Positions 16,507 through 22,992 of a DNA stretch of 45,223 nt are shown in pieces. Source of the DNA: Planctomycetota bacterium (GTDB lineage Bacteria; Planctomycetota; PUPC01; DSUN01). Each line of letters starts with the position of its first letter. The stretch's first letter is position 1. Below the pieces are notes generated by a model. That model saw nothing but the letters and a program-made list of their open reading frames with translations. It made no database searches and was not told where the DNA came from. The position numbers and the translations under genes were made by a program. Where the stretch lies: assembly GCA_035384565.1 (NCBI GenBank), contig DAOOIT010000048.1:1-45223 (forward strand), written 5' to 3'.

Positions 16507-18278
16507 GGCGTCCCTGGCGCACCTGGATCGCCTTCGGTCTGGCGGCCGCCGTGCTTCTTGCGGCCATGGCGTCGGTGAGCCTCACCGCGCTGCGCCTGGA
16601 CCGCGCCGAGGCCGAAGCCCGCCGGCAGGCGGCCCTCGAGGAGAACGTGCGCCTCGCACTCTGGCGCATGGACTCGCGCCTCGCGCCCCTGATCGCTCAG
16701 GAGAACGCCCGGCCCTATTTCGCTTACAGCGCCTTCTACCCTGCGGAACGGGCCTACACGCGCATGTTCGCCGAGATTGACCGGGACGAGGTGCTGCTGC
16801 CCTCGCCGCTGCTCACACAGCCCTCGGAACACGTGCGGCTGCACTTTCAGTTCGGCCCCAACGGCGCGCTCACCTCGCCCCAGGTGCCGACGGGGAACAT
16901 GCGGGACCTTGCCGAGACAGGCTACGTAGCTGGGGAGCGCATAGAAGCGGCGGCCTCTCATCTCGCCGCGCTGGGCAGGTGGCTGAGTCGCAAGGCTCTT
17001 GCCGCCGCGCTGCCCTCCGAAGGGGGGCCGCCGCCCGCGCCGGATCGCAGAGTCAAGCCGGAGGACTTCAGCGTCCAGACCGCGGATGAGCAGGACGCCT
17101 GGCGCTCGGTGCAACAGGAGCTGCGAAACCTCAACGAATACCAGGCGCGCGCCCGAAGCTACGAGCAGGCTGCCAGCCAGCAGAAGAGTGTGCGTGGGAC
17201 GGCCCGACGCCCCGATGCTCCCGAGGCGGTGCTGCGCCCGGTGTGGGTGGGGGACCAGCTTGTGCTGGCCCGCCGGGTGTCGGTGGATGGCCTGGAGTAT
17301 CTTCAGGGCTGCTGGCTCGACTGGCCGAGCCTGGAGGCCTGGCTCGTGGAAGACATCCGCGACCTGCTGCCCGAGGGGAACCTCGAGCCGCTGACCGGGG
17401 ATGCGGGAGACCCGCGGGCGCGCGTGCTGGCGTCGCTGCCCGTGCGGCTGCTGCCAGGGGAGTTGCGGACGCCGCCCCAGCCGTTCCTCACCCCGATCCG
17501 CCTGTCCCTGCTCATCGCCTGGGTCTGCATGGTCGTGGCGGGCATCGCCGTGGCCGTGCTGCTCGTGGGCGCCGTGTCGCTCAGCGAGCGGCGGGCGGCG
17601 TTCGTGTCGGCCGTCACGCATGAGTTGCGCACGCCGCTCACCACGTTCCGGCTCTACAGCGAGATGCTGGCTGAGGGAATGATCCCCGACGAGGAGAAGC
17701 GCCGGCGGTATCTCGATACTCTGTGCACCGAGGCTGAGCGCCTGAGCCACCTGGTCGAGAACGTGCTCTCTTACGCGCGCCTCGAGCGCGGAACAGGCCG
17801 CCGGCGCAGCGAGAGCGTGCCGCTGCACGAGGTCGTCGTGCGGGCGAGCGAGCGTCTGGCGCGGCGCGCCGAGCAGGCGGGCATGAGCTTGGTGCCAACG
17901 GTGGGGGAGGGCGCCGCAACGCTCTGCGTTCGGGCCGATCCGGCGGCGGTGGAGCAGATTCTCCTCAATCTGGTGGACAACGCCTGCAAGTACGCCGTGG
18001 CTGCCGGCGACAAGCGGATCCACCTGGAGGCGTCGTCGGATGGCCGCTCGGGCTTGATCCGCGTGCGCGACCACGGACCGGGGCTGTCGGCGGAAGGCCG
18101 CAAGCGCCTCTTCCGCCCCTTCGCGAAGTCGGCCCGCGAGGCGGCGCATACGAAACCGGGCGTGGGCCTCGGCCTCGCGCTCAGTCGCCGGCTGGCGCGC
18201 GACATGGGCGGCGACCTGCGCCTCGATGCCTCTGCCACCGAGGGCGCCTGCTTCGTCCTCGCGCTGCCGGGCGCGTGA
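16503..18278 (+). CDS. Sensor histidine kinase
   Basis: A 591-residue membrane kinase, partner of the preceding regulator. One helix lies at 10-30, a large extracytoplasmic sensor region follows to about 330, and a second helix at about 333-360. The HisKA domain has the phospho-acceptor His373 in VTHELRTP. The ATPase domain shows N-L-V-D-N-A near 495, DHGPGLS and GVGLGLALSRRLARDMGG. The sensor region matches no named domain and contains a charged helical stretch (about 190-240). Start and stop of the pair overlap (ATGA), so the two proteins are made together. The signal is unknown; an envelope cue is inferred from the neighbours. Confidence 0.92.
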   Translation: MRRPWRTWIAFGLAAAVLLAAMASVSLTALRLDRAEAEARRQAALEENVRLALWRMDSRLAPLIAQENARPYFAYSAFYPAERAYTRMFAEIDRDEVLLPSPLLTQPSEHVRLHFQFGPNGALTSPQVPTGNMRDLAETGYVAGERIEAAASHLAALGRWLSRKALAAALPSEGGPPPAPDRRVKPEDFSVQTADEQDAWRSVQQELRNLNEYQARARSYEQAASQQKSVRGTARRPDAPEAVLRPVWVGDQLVLARRVSVDGLEYLQGCWLDWPSLEAWLVEDIRDLLPEGNLEPLTGDAGDPRARVLASLPVRLLPGELRTPPQPFLTPIRLSLLIAWVCMVVAGIAVAVLLVGAVSLSERRAAFVSAVTHELRTPLTTFRLYSEMLAEGMIPDEEKRRRYLDTLCTEAERLSHLVENVLSYARLERGTGRRRSESVPLHEVVVRASERLARRAEQAGMSLVPTVGEGAATLCVRADPAAVEQILLNLVDNACKYAVAAGDKRIHLEASSDGRSGLIRVRDHGPGLSAEGRKRLFRPFAKSAREAAHTKPGVGLGLALSRRLARDMGGDLRLDASATEGACFVLALPGA

Positions 18279-18285
18279 CCGGGCA
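18265..18285 (+). terminator. Weak hairpin around the kinase stop codon
   Basis: TGCCGG and CCGGGCA pair with one bulge, with the TGA stop in the loop. Stem of six pairs, no T-tract. Confidence 0.2.
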
Positions 18286-18300
18286 CATGGAGCTTGCGAT

Positions 18301-18395
18301 GAGACGGCACGGACCTGGAGGGGCGAACGCGGATGCCTCTGCGCTACGGAGCCCCGGTCCGTCTCCGTCCGTGTTCGTCCGTGTGTTTGCCTCGA
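18301..18395. repeat. ACACGGAC-type intergenic repeat, copy A
   Basis: Read on the minus strand, the segment 18358-18392 contains runs of ACACGGAC and close variants. The left part carries a facing CACGGACC at 18308-18315, which pairs with GGTCCGT at 18356-18362. A related sequence in the opposite sense lies at 25820-25895. It sits in the gap between the histidine kinase and the tandem leader-protein genes. Confidence 0.45.
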
Positions 18396-18419
18396 CGGCG
18401 TGCCCGGGTCCCTCTGCGC

Positions 18420-18447
18420 TTGATTTCCGCCTGGAACGCTGTATATT
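18420..18447 (+). promoter_or_regulatory. Promoter for the leader-protein/radical SAM operon
   Basis: TTGATT (18420-18425), 16 bases, TATATT (18442-18447). A start near 18454 would give a leader of about 23 bases containing AGGAG before ATG 18477. This is one of the clearest promoters in the window and marks 18477-22032 as a separate transcription unit. Confidence 0.6.
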
Positions 18448-18476
18448 CGAGGTAACAGGACATCAGGAGTTGCGCC

Positions 18477-19157
18477 ATGAGCCAGAAATCCAGGGCCACC
18501 GAGCAGCCCGCCGTGAAGACCACCATCGTGGGCGGGCGCCCGCCCGGGCCGGGCAAGACCGTGGGCGCCATCCCACGCGGCATCGAGGTGCTCGTCAAGA
18601 AAGCCTCGGTGGATGCCGACTTCCGCCGGCTGCTTCTGGAGAAGCGCGCCGGGGCGGCCCGCGAGATCGAACTGACGCTCGAGCCGGCGGAAGCGATGAT
18701 GCTGGACGCCGTGCCCGCGGCGCACCTTGAAGCCATCATCGCTTCGACCACGGTGGCGCCTGTGACCCGCGCCGCGTTCCTGGGCAAGGCCGCCGCCGCG
18801 ATGCTCGCCGCACTCGCCGCCGGCGGCTGCGACGAGGTGCCGGCGCCCACCCGAGGCGTGCAGCCCGACCCGCCCACGACCAAGGGCATCCGTAGCGACC
18901 GCCCGCCGAAGGCCGACACGGCCGTCGCGACGCCGCCTCCGGCTCCGTCGCCCGGCGACGCGCCGCCCGCAGCCACAGGCATTCGGCCTGACCCTCCGCC
19001 CGCGAAGCCAAAGACAGCGACGTCCCCCGCTGGCGAGGCGCCCGCGGAGCCGGCCGCGCCGGCGATGCCGATGGCGGGCGCCGTGCGCCAGCCCATCCCG
19101 CGCGTCAGGACCGAGACCGCGGTTCCCACCCAGGGGATACGGCCCGACAAGCCGTGA
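18477..19157 (+). CDS. Leader-like protein 1 with GxxPDxP repeats (candidate RiPP precursor)
   Basis: A 226-residue protein; I do not recognise it as a named family. After a 30-residue Pro/Gly-rich start, residues about 31-115 form a conserved block shared with the next two genes (PRGIEVLVKKASVD, LLLEKRAGAAREI, LEAIIASTTV). Its pattern of small and hydrophobic residues resembles nitrile-hydratase-type leader peptides. A hydrophobic stretch, TRAAFLGKAAAAMLAALAAGGC, follows. It looks like a Tat or lipoprotein signal lacking the second Arg. The rest is low-complexity, Pro-rich, with four motifs: GVQPDPP, GIRSDRP, GIRPDPP and GIRPDKP, the last exactly at the C-terminus. Start ATG 18477 follows AGGAG. 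A modified-peptide precursor is inferred; an exported Pro-rich surface protein is the alternative. Confidence 0.6.
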   Translation: MSQKSRATEQPAVKTTIVGGRPPGPGKTVGAIPRGIEVLVKKASVDADFRRLLLEKRAGAAREIELTLEPAEAMMLDAVPAAHLEAIIASTTVAPVTRAAFLGKAAAAMLAALAAGGCDEVPAPTRGVQPDPPTTKGIRSDRPPKADTAVATPPPAPSPGDAPPAATGIRPDPPPAKPKTATSPAGEAPAEPAAPAMPMAGAVRQPIPRVRTETAVPTQGIRPDKP

Positions 19158-19168
19158 GGAGTCACTGC

Positions 19169-19597
19169 ATGCCTGCCGCGCCCGGTGTGGTGCCCCGTGG
19201 CATCGAGGTGCTGGTGAAGAAGGCGTCGGTGGACCCAGCCTTCCGCGCCATATTGCTGGAGCGGCGCGCCGGGGCCGCGCGCGAGATCGGCCTGGCGCTC
19301 ACGCAGGCCGAGGCCGCGATGCTCGGCGCCATCCCGGCCGGCCAACTCGACGCCATCATCGCCCGCACCACCGTTGACCCGATGAGCCGCGGCGCCTTCC
19401 TCGGCAAGGCCGCGGCCCTCATGCTGGCCGCGCTGGGCGCGGGCGCCGGCTGCGACGGGTGTATCCCCGTCACCGGCATCGCTCCCGACCACCCGCGCGT
19501 GACCAAGGGCGAGCAGCCCGACCGCCCGGAGAATACCGCGCCCAAGAAGGACCCGGAGAACCCGCCGGGCGATGGCGCCCAACCGAACCGGCCTTGA
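19169..19597 (+). CDS. Leader-like protein 2 with GxxPDxP repeats
   Basis: A 142-residue paralogue of the preceding protein, 11 bases downstream. The conserved block starts almost at once (VPRGIEVLVKKASVD, residue 8) and runs through LLLER-type and EIGLALTQAEAAML segments. The hydrophobic stretch SRGAFLGKAAALMLAALGAG ends in GCDGC. The short C-terminal tail of about 50 residues has three motifs, GIAPDHP, GEQPDRP and GAQPNRP, the last ending the protein. This is the most compact member and looks most like a leader-plus-core precursor. Start ATG 19169 follows GAGGAG; an in-frame GTG overlapping the previous stop is less likely. Confidence 0.6.
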   Translation: MPAAPGVVPRGIEVLVKKASVDPAFRAILLERRAGAAREIGLALTQAEAAMLGAIPAGQLDAIIARTTVDPMSRGAFLGKAAALMLAALGAGAGCDGCIPVTGIAPDHPRVTKGEQPDRPENTAPKKDPENPPGDGAQPNRP

Positions 19598-19608
19598 GGA
19601 GATGAGCC

Positions 19609-20532
19609 ATGACCGCCGCGAGCCCCCCTGTTCCTCGTGGCATCGAAGTGCTGGTGAAGAAGGCGTCGGTAGACGCCGAGTTCAAGTCGCTTCTCCTCGC
19701 GCGGCGCGCGGAAGCCGCTCGCGAGATCGGCCTCGAGCTCACGCAGGCCGAGACGGCGATGCTCAACGCTGTGACGGCGCCTCAGCTCGAGGCGATCATC
19801 GCCCAGACCACGGTGAGCCCGATGAGCCGGGCAGCCTTCCTCGGCAAGGCGGCGGCGGTGATGCTTGCCGCGCTGGGAGCCGACCTCGCGGCCATGGAAG
19901 GCCCTCCGCCCCCGGGAGGCATCGCCCCTGACGTCCCTGGCCCCAAGCCTACGGGCATCACCCCCGATCGCCCGCCGGGGCGCGAGCGCTTCGTGCTCTA
20001 CAGCGAGTCCGACTACAAGGGCGAGGTGACCCTGGCCGTCGTGGAGCAGGAGGAGTACAACAAACGCCTGGCCGAGATCACGGCCACCAACCGCGTGATT
20101 CGCCAGGCCTACGCCGCGGCCATGAAGGCCTGGAGCGAGGATGAGGCGCGCAAGGGCACGCCCTTCCCCCTGAAGCCCGTGCTCCTCCTCCGATGCACGC
20201 GCGAGGCGACCTATAACGACCGCGACCGCGCGGAGGAGATGCTTAAGCGCCGCCAGGAGGACCTCGACCGCAAGGTGGCCCTGGCCAAGGAGGCGGAGGA
20301 GCGACGCGTCGCCGCCCTGAGCGCAGAGGCCCGCGCGAAGGAGGCCGAGAAGGCGAAGCTGGTGAAAGAAGCCGAAGCGCTCTTCGAGAAGAAGCTGGCC
20401 GAACTCCTCGCCGGGCCCAAGCCGCCGGCCACCGACCCAGTCACGCGCGGCACGCGGCCCGACCGGCCCATGAGCCTCGGCATCGAACCCGACAAGCCGG
20501 CCCCCGCGCCGGACGCGAACAGCCCGTTCTGA
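19609..20532 (+). CDS. Leader-like protein 3 with coiled-coil insertion and GxxPDxP repeats
   Basis: A 307-residue paralogue, 11 bases after the second. Residues 8-95 are the shared block, ending in SRAAFLGKAAAVMLAALGAD without the Cys of the other two. Two motifs, GIAPDVP and GITPDRP, follow. An unrelated domain of about 140 residues then begins (RFVLYSESDYKGEV) and turns into a charged coiled coil rich in Lys, Glu and Ala (about 205-265). Two more motifs, GTRPDRP and GIEPDKP, lie near the end. The motif thus brackets a folded or helical insert, which argues that the repeats may be anchoring or tailoring sites rather than a simple peptide product. Start ATG 19609 follows GAGGAG. Confidence 0.6.
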   Translation: MTAASPPVPRGIEVLVKKASVDAEFKSLLLARRAEAAREIGLELTQAETAMLNAVTAPQLEAIIAQTTVSPMSRAAFLGKAAAVMLAALGADLAAMEGPPPPGGIAPDVPGPKPTGITPDRPPGRERFVLYSESDYKGEVTLAVVEQEEYNKRLAEITATNRVIRQAYAAAMKAWSEDEARKGTPFPLKPVLLLRCTREATYNDRDRAEEMLKRRQEDLDRKVALAKEAEERRVAALSAEARAKEAEKAKLVKEAEALFEKKLAELLAGPKPPATDPVTRGTRPDRPMSLGIEPDKPAPAPDANSPF

Positions 20533-20553
20533 CCGCCCACGCACGGAGACGCT

Positions 20554-22032
20554 ATGAGCGCCGACATCACGCTCGTCAACCTCAACATGCTCTTCATCCG
20601 CTACGGCGAGGAGACCGAGCGTGAGCGCCACGTGCCGCTCGGCCCCCTTTACCTCACGCGCGCCCTGGAAGACGCCGGGTTCCGCGTGGACTTTCGGGAC
20701 TACCAGTGCTGCCCATCTGACGATCCCTTCGACATGGCCGTGTTCCTCGATTTCCTCAAGGACCCGGCGCCGGTGATCGGCCTGTCGTGCATGGCCAACC
20801 TGCTGCCCTTCACGATCATGGCGATGAAGGCCCTGCGCGAGCGCTATCCCGACCGCAAACTCATCCTCGGCGGCGTGGGCGCCAAGTCGGTCGAAGACCA
20901 GATCCTCACCCGCTTCCCCTGGGTCGAGGTCATCTGCCGCGGCGAGGCCGAGAAGACGGGGCCCGAGCTGCTTCGCGCCCTGCTCGACGGCGCCAGCCTC
21001 GCCCCCGTGGCGGGGATCTCGTACCGCGCCAACGGCGCCGTGCACCACAACCCCGACCGCGAGCGGCTGCACGACCTCGACGCCATCCCGTTCCCCGCGT
21101 TCCAGAAGATCGACCTCAAGGAATATGCTGGCTACGGCATGATGACGAGCCGAGGCTGCCCCTATCGCTGCACCTTCTGTTCCGTGGCGCCGGTGTGGAG
21201 CTACGTGAGTTACTCGCGGTCCGCCAGGAACATCGTGGCCGAGATGAAACACCTGCACGAACAGGCCGGCGTGGACCTCTTCCTCTTCCAGGATGAGTTC
21301 TTCGTCTCGGGCAAGCGTCAGGTGATGGAGTTCTGCCGCGAGCTGCGGGCTTCGGGCCTCCCCGTCGAGTGGAAGGCATTCGGGCGCGTGAACCTCACCG
21401 ACGAGGAGATGATGCGCGCGATGGCCGACTGCGGGTGCCTCGAGCTGCGCTTCGGCATCGAGAGCGGCAGCGACCGCGTTCTCCAGCGCATCCACAAGGG
21501 CTTCACCGCCGCCGAGGCGCTCGAGGTCGTGCCGAAAGCCGTCGGTATCTTCCCCCGCGTGGATGCCTTTTACGTGTGGGGCTATCCGTTCGAGACGATG
21601 GACGACTTCAACCAGTCGCTCTTCCAGATGGTCTCGTTCCGCATGATGGGGGCGCGGATCCTGCCCAGCCTCCTGTGCCTCTTGCCTCAGACGCCGATCT
21701 ACCGCGAGTGGGCAGCGAAGGCGAAGCTGGAGTTCTGCCCCTATCTCTTCCCTGAGTTCGTGTTCACAGGCCACGAGGTCTGCCAGGACGGCGAGGTGGT
21801 GCTGCCCGAGCGCTATGCGGCGTACTTCGATCTCATCAAAGGGAACCCCGACATCTTCCCCGGGTTCTTCCACATTGACCTTCCCGGGAACATCCTGCCC
21901 AAGTTGGAGCTGTTGCGGCAGTTCGGCTTCTACCCCAGCCCGAAGAAGTTGGCCGAACCGACGAAGGAGAGTTGTGGGGCGCATTCGCCGCGGGTGGCTC
22001 CGCAGGAGCTGGCCACGCGAGTTGCGAGGTGA
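20554..22032 (+). CDS. B12-binding-type radical SAM protein
   Basis: A 492-residue enzyme. The N-terminal 150 residues have the Rossmann-like pattern of cobalamin-binding domains (GPLYLTRALEDAGFRV, VIGLSCMANL, LILGGVGA), though no DxHxxG motif is seen. The radical SAM core has the cluster motif C-x3-C-x2-C at Cys202, Cys206 and Cys209, and the ELRFGIESGSDRVL segment typical of the Elp3/BchE-like group. Such enzymes methylate or cross-link unreactive carbons, often in peptides. The gene follows leader-like protein 3 by 21 bases and needs no promoter of its own, so the three small proteins are its obvious candidate substrates. The last 20 residues look like a random extension. Confidence 0.85.
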   Translation: MSADITLVNLNMLFIRYGEETERERHVPLGPLYLTRALEDAGFRVDFRDYQCCPSDDPFDMAVFLDFLKDPAPVIGLSCMANLLPFTIMAMKALRERYPDRKLILGGVGAKSVEDQILTRFPWVEVICRGEAEKTGPELLRALLDGASLAPVAGISYRANGAVHHNPDRERLHDLDAIPFPAFQKIDLKEYAGYGMMTSRGCPYRCTFCSVAPVWSYVSYSRSARNIVAEMKHLHEQAGVDLFLFQDEFFVSGKRQVMEFCRELRASGLPVEWKAFGRVNLTDEEMMRAMADCGCLELRFGIESGSDRVLQRIHKGFTAAEALEVVPKAVGIFPRVDAFYVWGYPFETMDDFNQSLFQMVSFRMMGARILPSLLCLLPQTPIYREWAAKAKLEFCPYLFPEFVFTGHEVCQDGEVVLPERYAAYFDLIKGNPDIFPGFFHIDLPGNILPKLELLRQFGFYPSPKKLAEPTKESCGAHSPRVAPQELATRVAR

Positions 22033-22273
22033 GCTAGGTCCGGCAGTTTATCATTATATGACACTGGTAAGTCAAGCGGCAGCAACATGTTAGGTCGCTA
22101 CTCCGGAAAAACGCCCAGGATGGCCCAGGATGCGTCCGGAGGACCTCATTGGGCTCCTGACACCTTCAGGCGCGCCGACAGCGCGGTTGGAGTCGGCAAG
22201 TGTAATACTAGTTTTATCTTATGATGGCCGGTGCTGGGGCGGCTGATCGCGCGCCGGATGCCGCAAATCGCGT
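22033..22273. other. Less GC-rich intergenic gap
   Basis: About 240 bases richer in A/T than the surroundings. It holds a tandem CCCAGGATG duplication near 22110 and a minus-strand TTGACT-N16-TGATAA that could be a weak promoter firing into the radical SAM gene. I see no gene or RNA. Confidence 0.4.
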
Positions 22274-22282
22274 TTAAACGCG
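22269..22282. terminator. Perfect palindrome over the PLD gene stop
   Basis: CGCGTTTAAACGCG is an exact 14-base palindrome; the minus-strand TAA stop at 22274-22276 is inside it. With no loop it is a poor terminator, and it may be a protein-binding site instead. Confidence 0.3.
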
Positions 22283-22828
22283 TCGGCCCTCTTTGGCGGG
22301 ATCTTCGAGGGGCACGTAGCAGACGTTGGTGCGCTGGCAGTCGGCGCACCGGAGGCCGTCCCAGATCTCGTGGTACAGGCGGGCGACCCGCTCGATCAGC
22401 GCGGCGTCGGTGGTTAGAAGGCCAAGCTCGAAGTTTCGCCGGCGAGCGCTCTTGGCGCCGAGGCCCGCGCCGGTGAGGTTAGCGCTGCCAAGGTAGAGCC
22501 GGTCGTCATCCACCAAGGCCGCTTTGAAGTGCAGGCGCTGGCAACGGCGCATCGCGAAGTTCCGGTGGCCCGTGAGCCGCGCCTCCCGCAGACTGGCCAG
22601 GAACGAGGCCGACGGGACTCCTGAGTGGAGCAGCCGGACCTCAATACCTCGTGCGCACAGGGCGGCGAATGCCACGACGATGGATACGAACCGCCCATCG
22701 AGCTCGATCTGGCAGTCCTTGACGTTTGCGGTGGCGATCCAGACGGCCGACCGAGCGGTCAGAACCGTGTCCTGGATGACCCGCTGATAGAGCGCGTCGC
22801 CGTCGAGGAACTCCAGATCAATTCTCAC
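22274..22828 (-). CDS. Single-HKD phospholipase D-like protein
   Basis: A 184-residue protein of the PLD superfamily, which cleaves phosphodiesters in lipids or nucleic acids. One complete HKD motif is present: His100, Lys102, Asp107, then G-S-A-N at 114-117. Most family members have two such motifs; short single-motif forms act as dimers, as in Nuc-type nucleases and some restriction enzymes. The C-terminus has C-A-D-C and a later Cys (CADCQRTNVC), a possible zinc site. There is no signal peptide, so a cytoplasmic role is likely. The gene is isolated and transcribed away from its neighbour by a promoter of its own. Confidence 0.85.
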   Translation of the reverse strand: MRIDLEFLDGDALYQRVIQDTVLTARSAVWIATANVKDCQIELDGRFVSIVVAFAALCARGIEVRLLHSGVPSASFLASLREARLTGHRNFAMRRCQRLHFKAALVDDDRLYLGSANLTGAGLGAKSARRRNFELGLLTTDAALIERVARLYHEIWDGLRCADCQRTNVCYVPLEDPAKEGRRV

Positions 22829-22863
22829 GAGCCTGACACTCCTGCTTGCTACGGGCAGGTGGG

Positions 22864-22893
22864 AGAATAGCGCGGGGCCGGGCGCGCTGTCAA
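22864..22893 (-). promoter_or_regulatory. Promoter for the PLD-like gene
   Basis: On the minus strand: TTGACA, 18 bases, TATTCT. It is back to back with the plus-strand promoter at 22901, eight bases away. Confidence 0.55.
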
Positions 22894-22900
22894 TGAGCGC

Positions 22901-22928
22901 TTGACGGCGCGGGGGTCGGCAGTATCAT
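22901..22928 (+). promoter_or_regulatory. Promoter for the FIST gene
   Basis: TTGACG (22901-22906), 16 bases, TATCAT (22923-22928). Transcription would start near 22935, about 58 bases before the GTG start. Confidence 0.55.
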
Positions 22929-22992
22929 GGGAGCAGTCGGCGGCGGCGCGCAGAGGCCATCCACCCGAGCTTGTGGCTGAAGGGGCGAGGCG

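Noticed and set aside
18856..19150. CRISPR- or VNTR-type DNA repeat in the PDxP tails
   Set aside because: Motifs are spaced irregularly and conserved as protein, not as DNA.
22033..22273. tRNA, small RNA or another repeat copy in the gap
   Set aside because: Short matches such as GGCAGTTTA and CTACTCCGG resemble pieces of the MITE-like ends, but there is no alignable element, cloverleaf or clear terminator.
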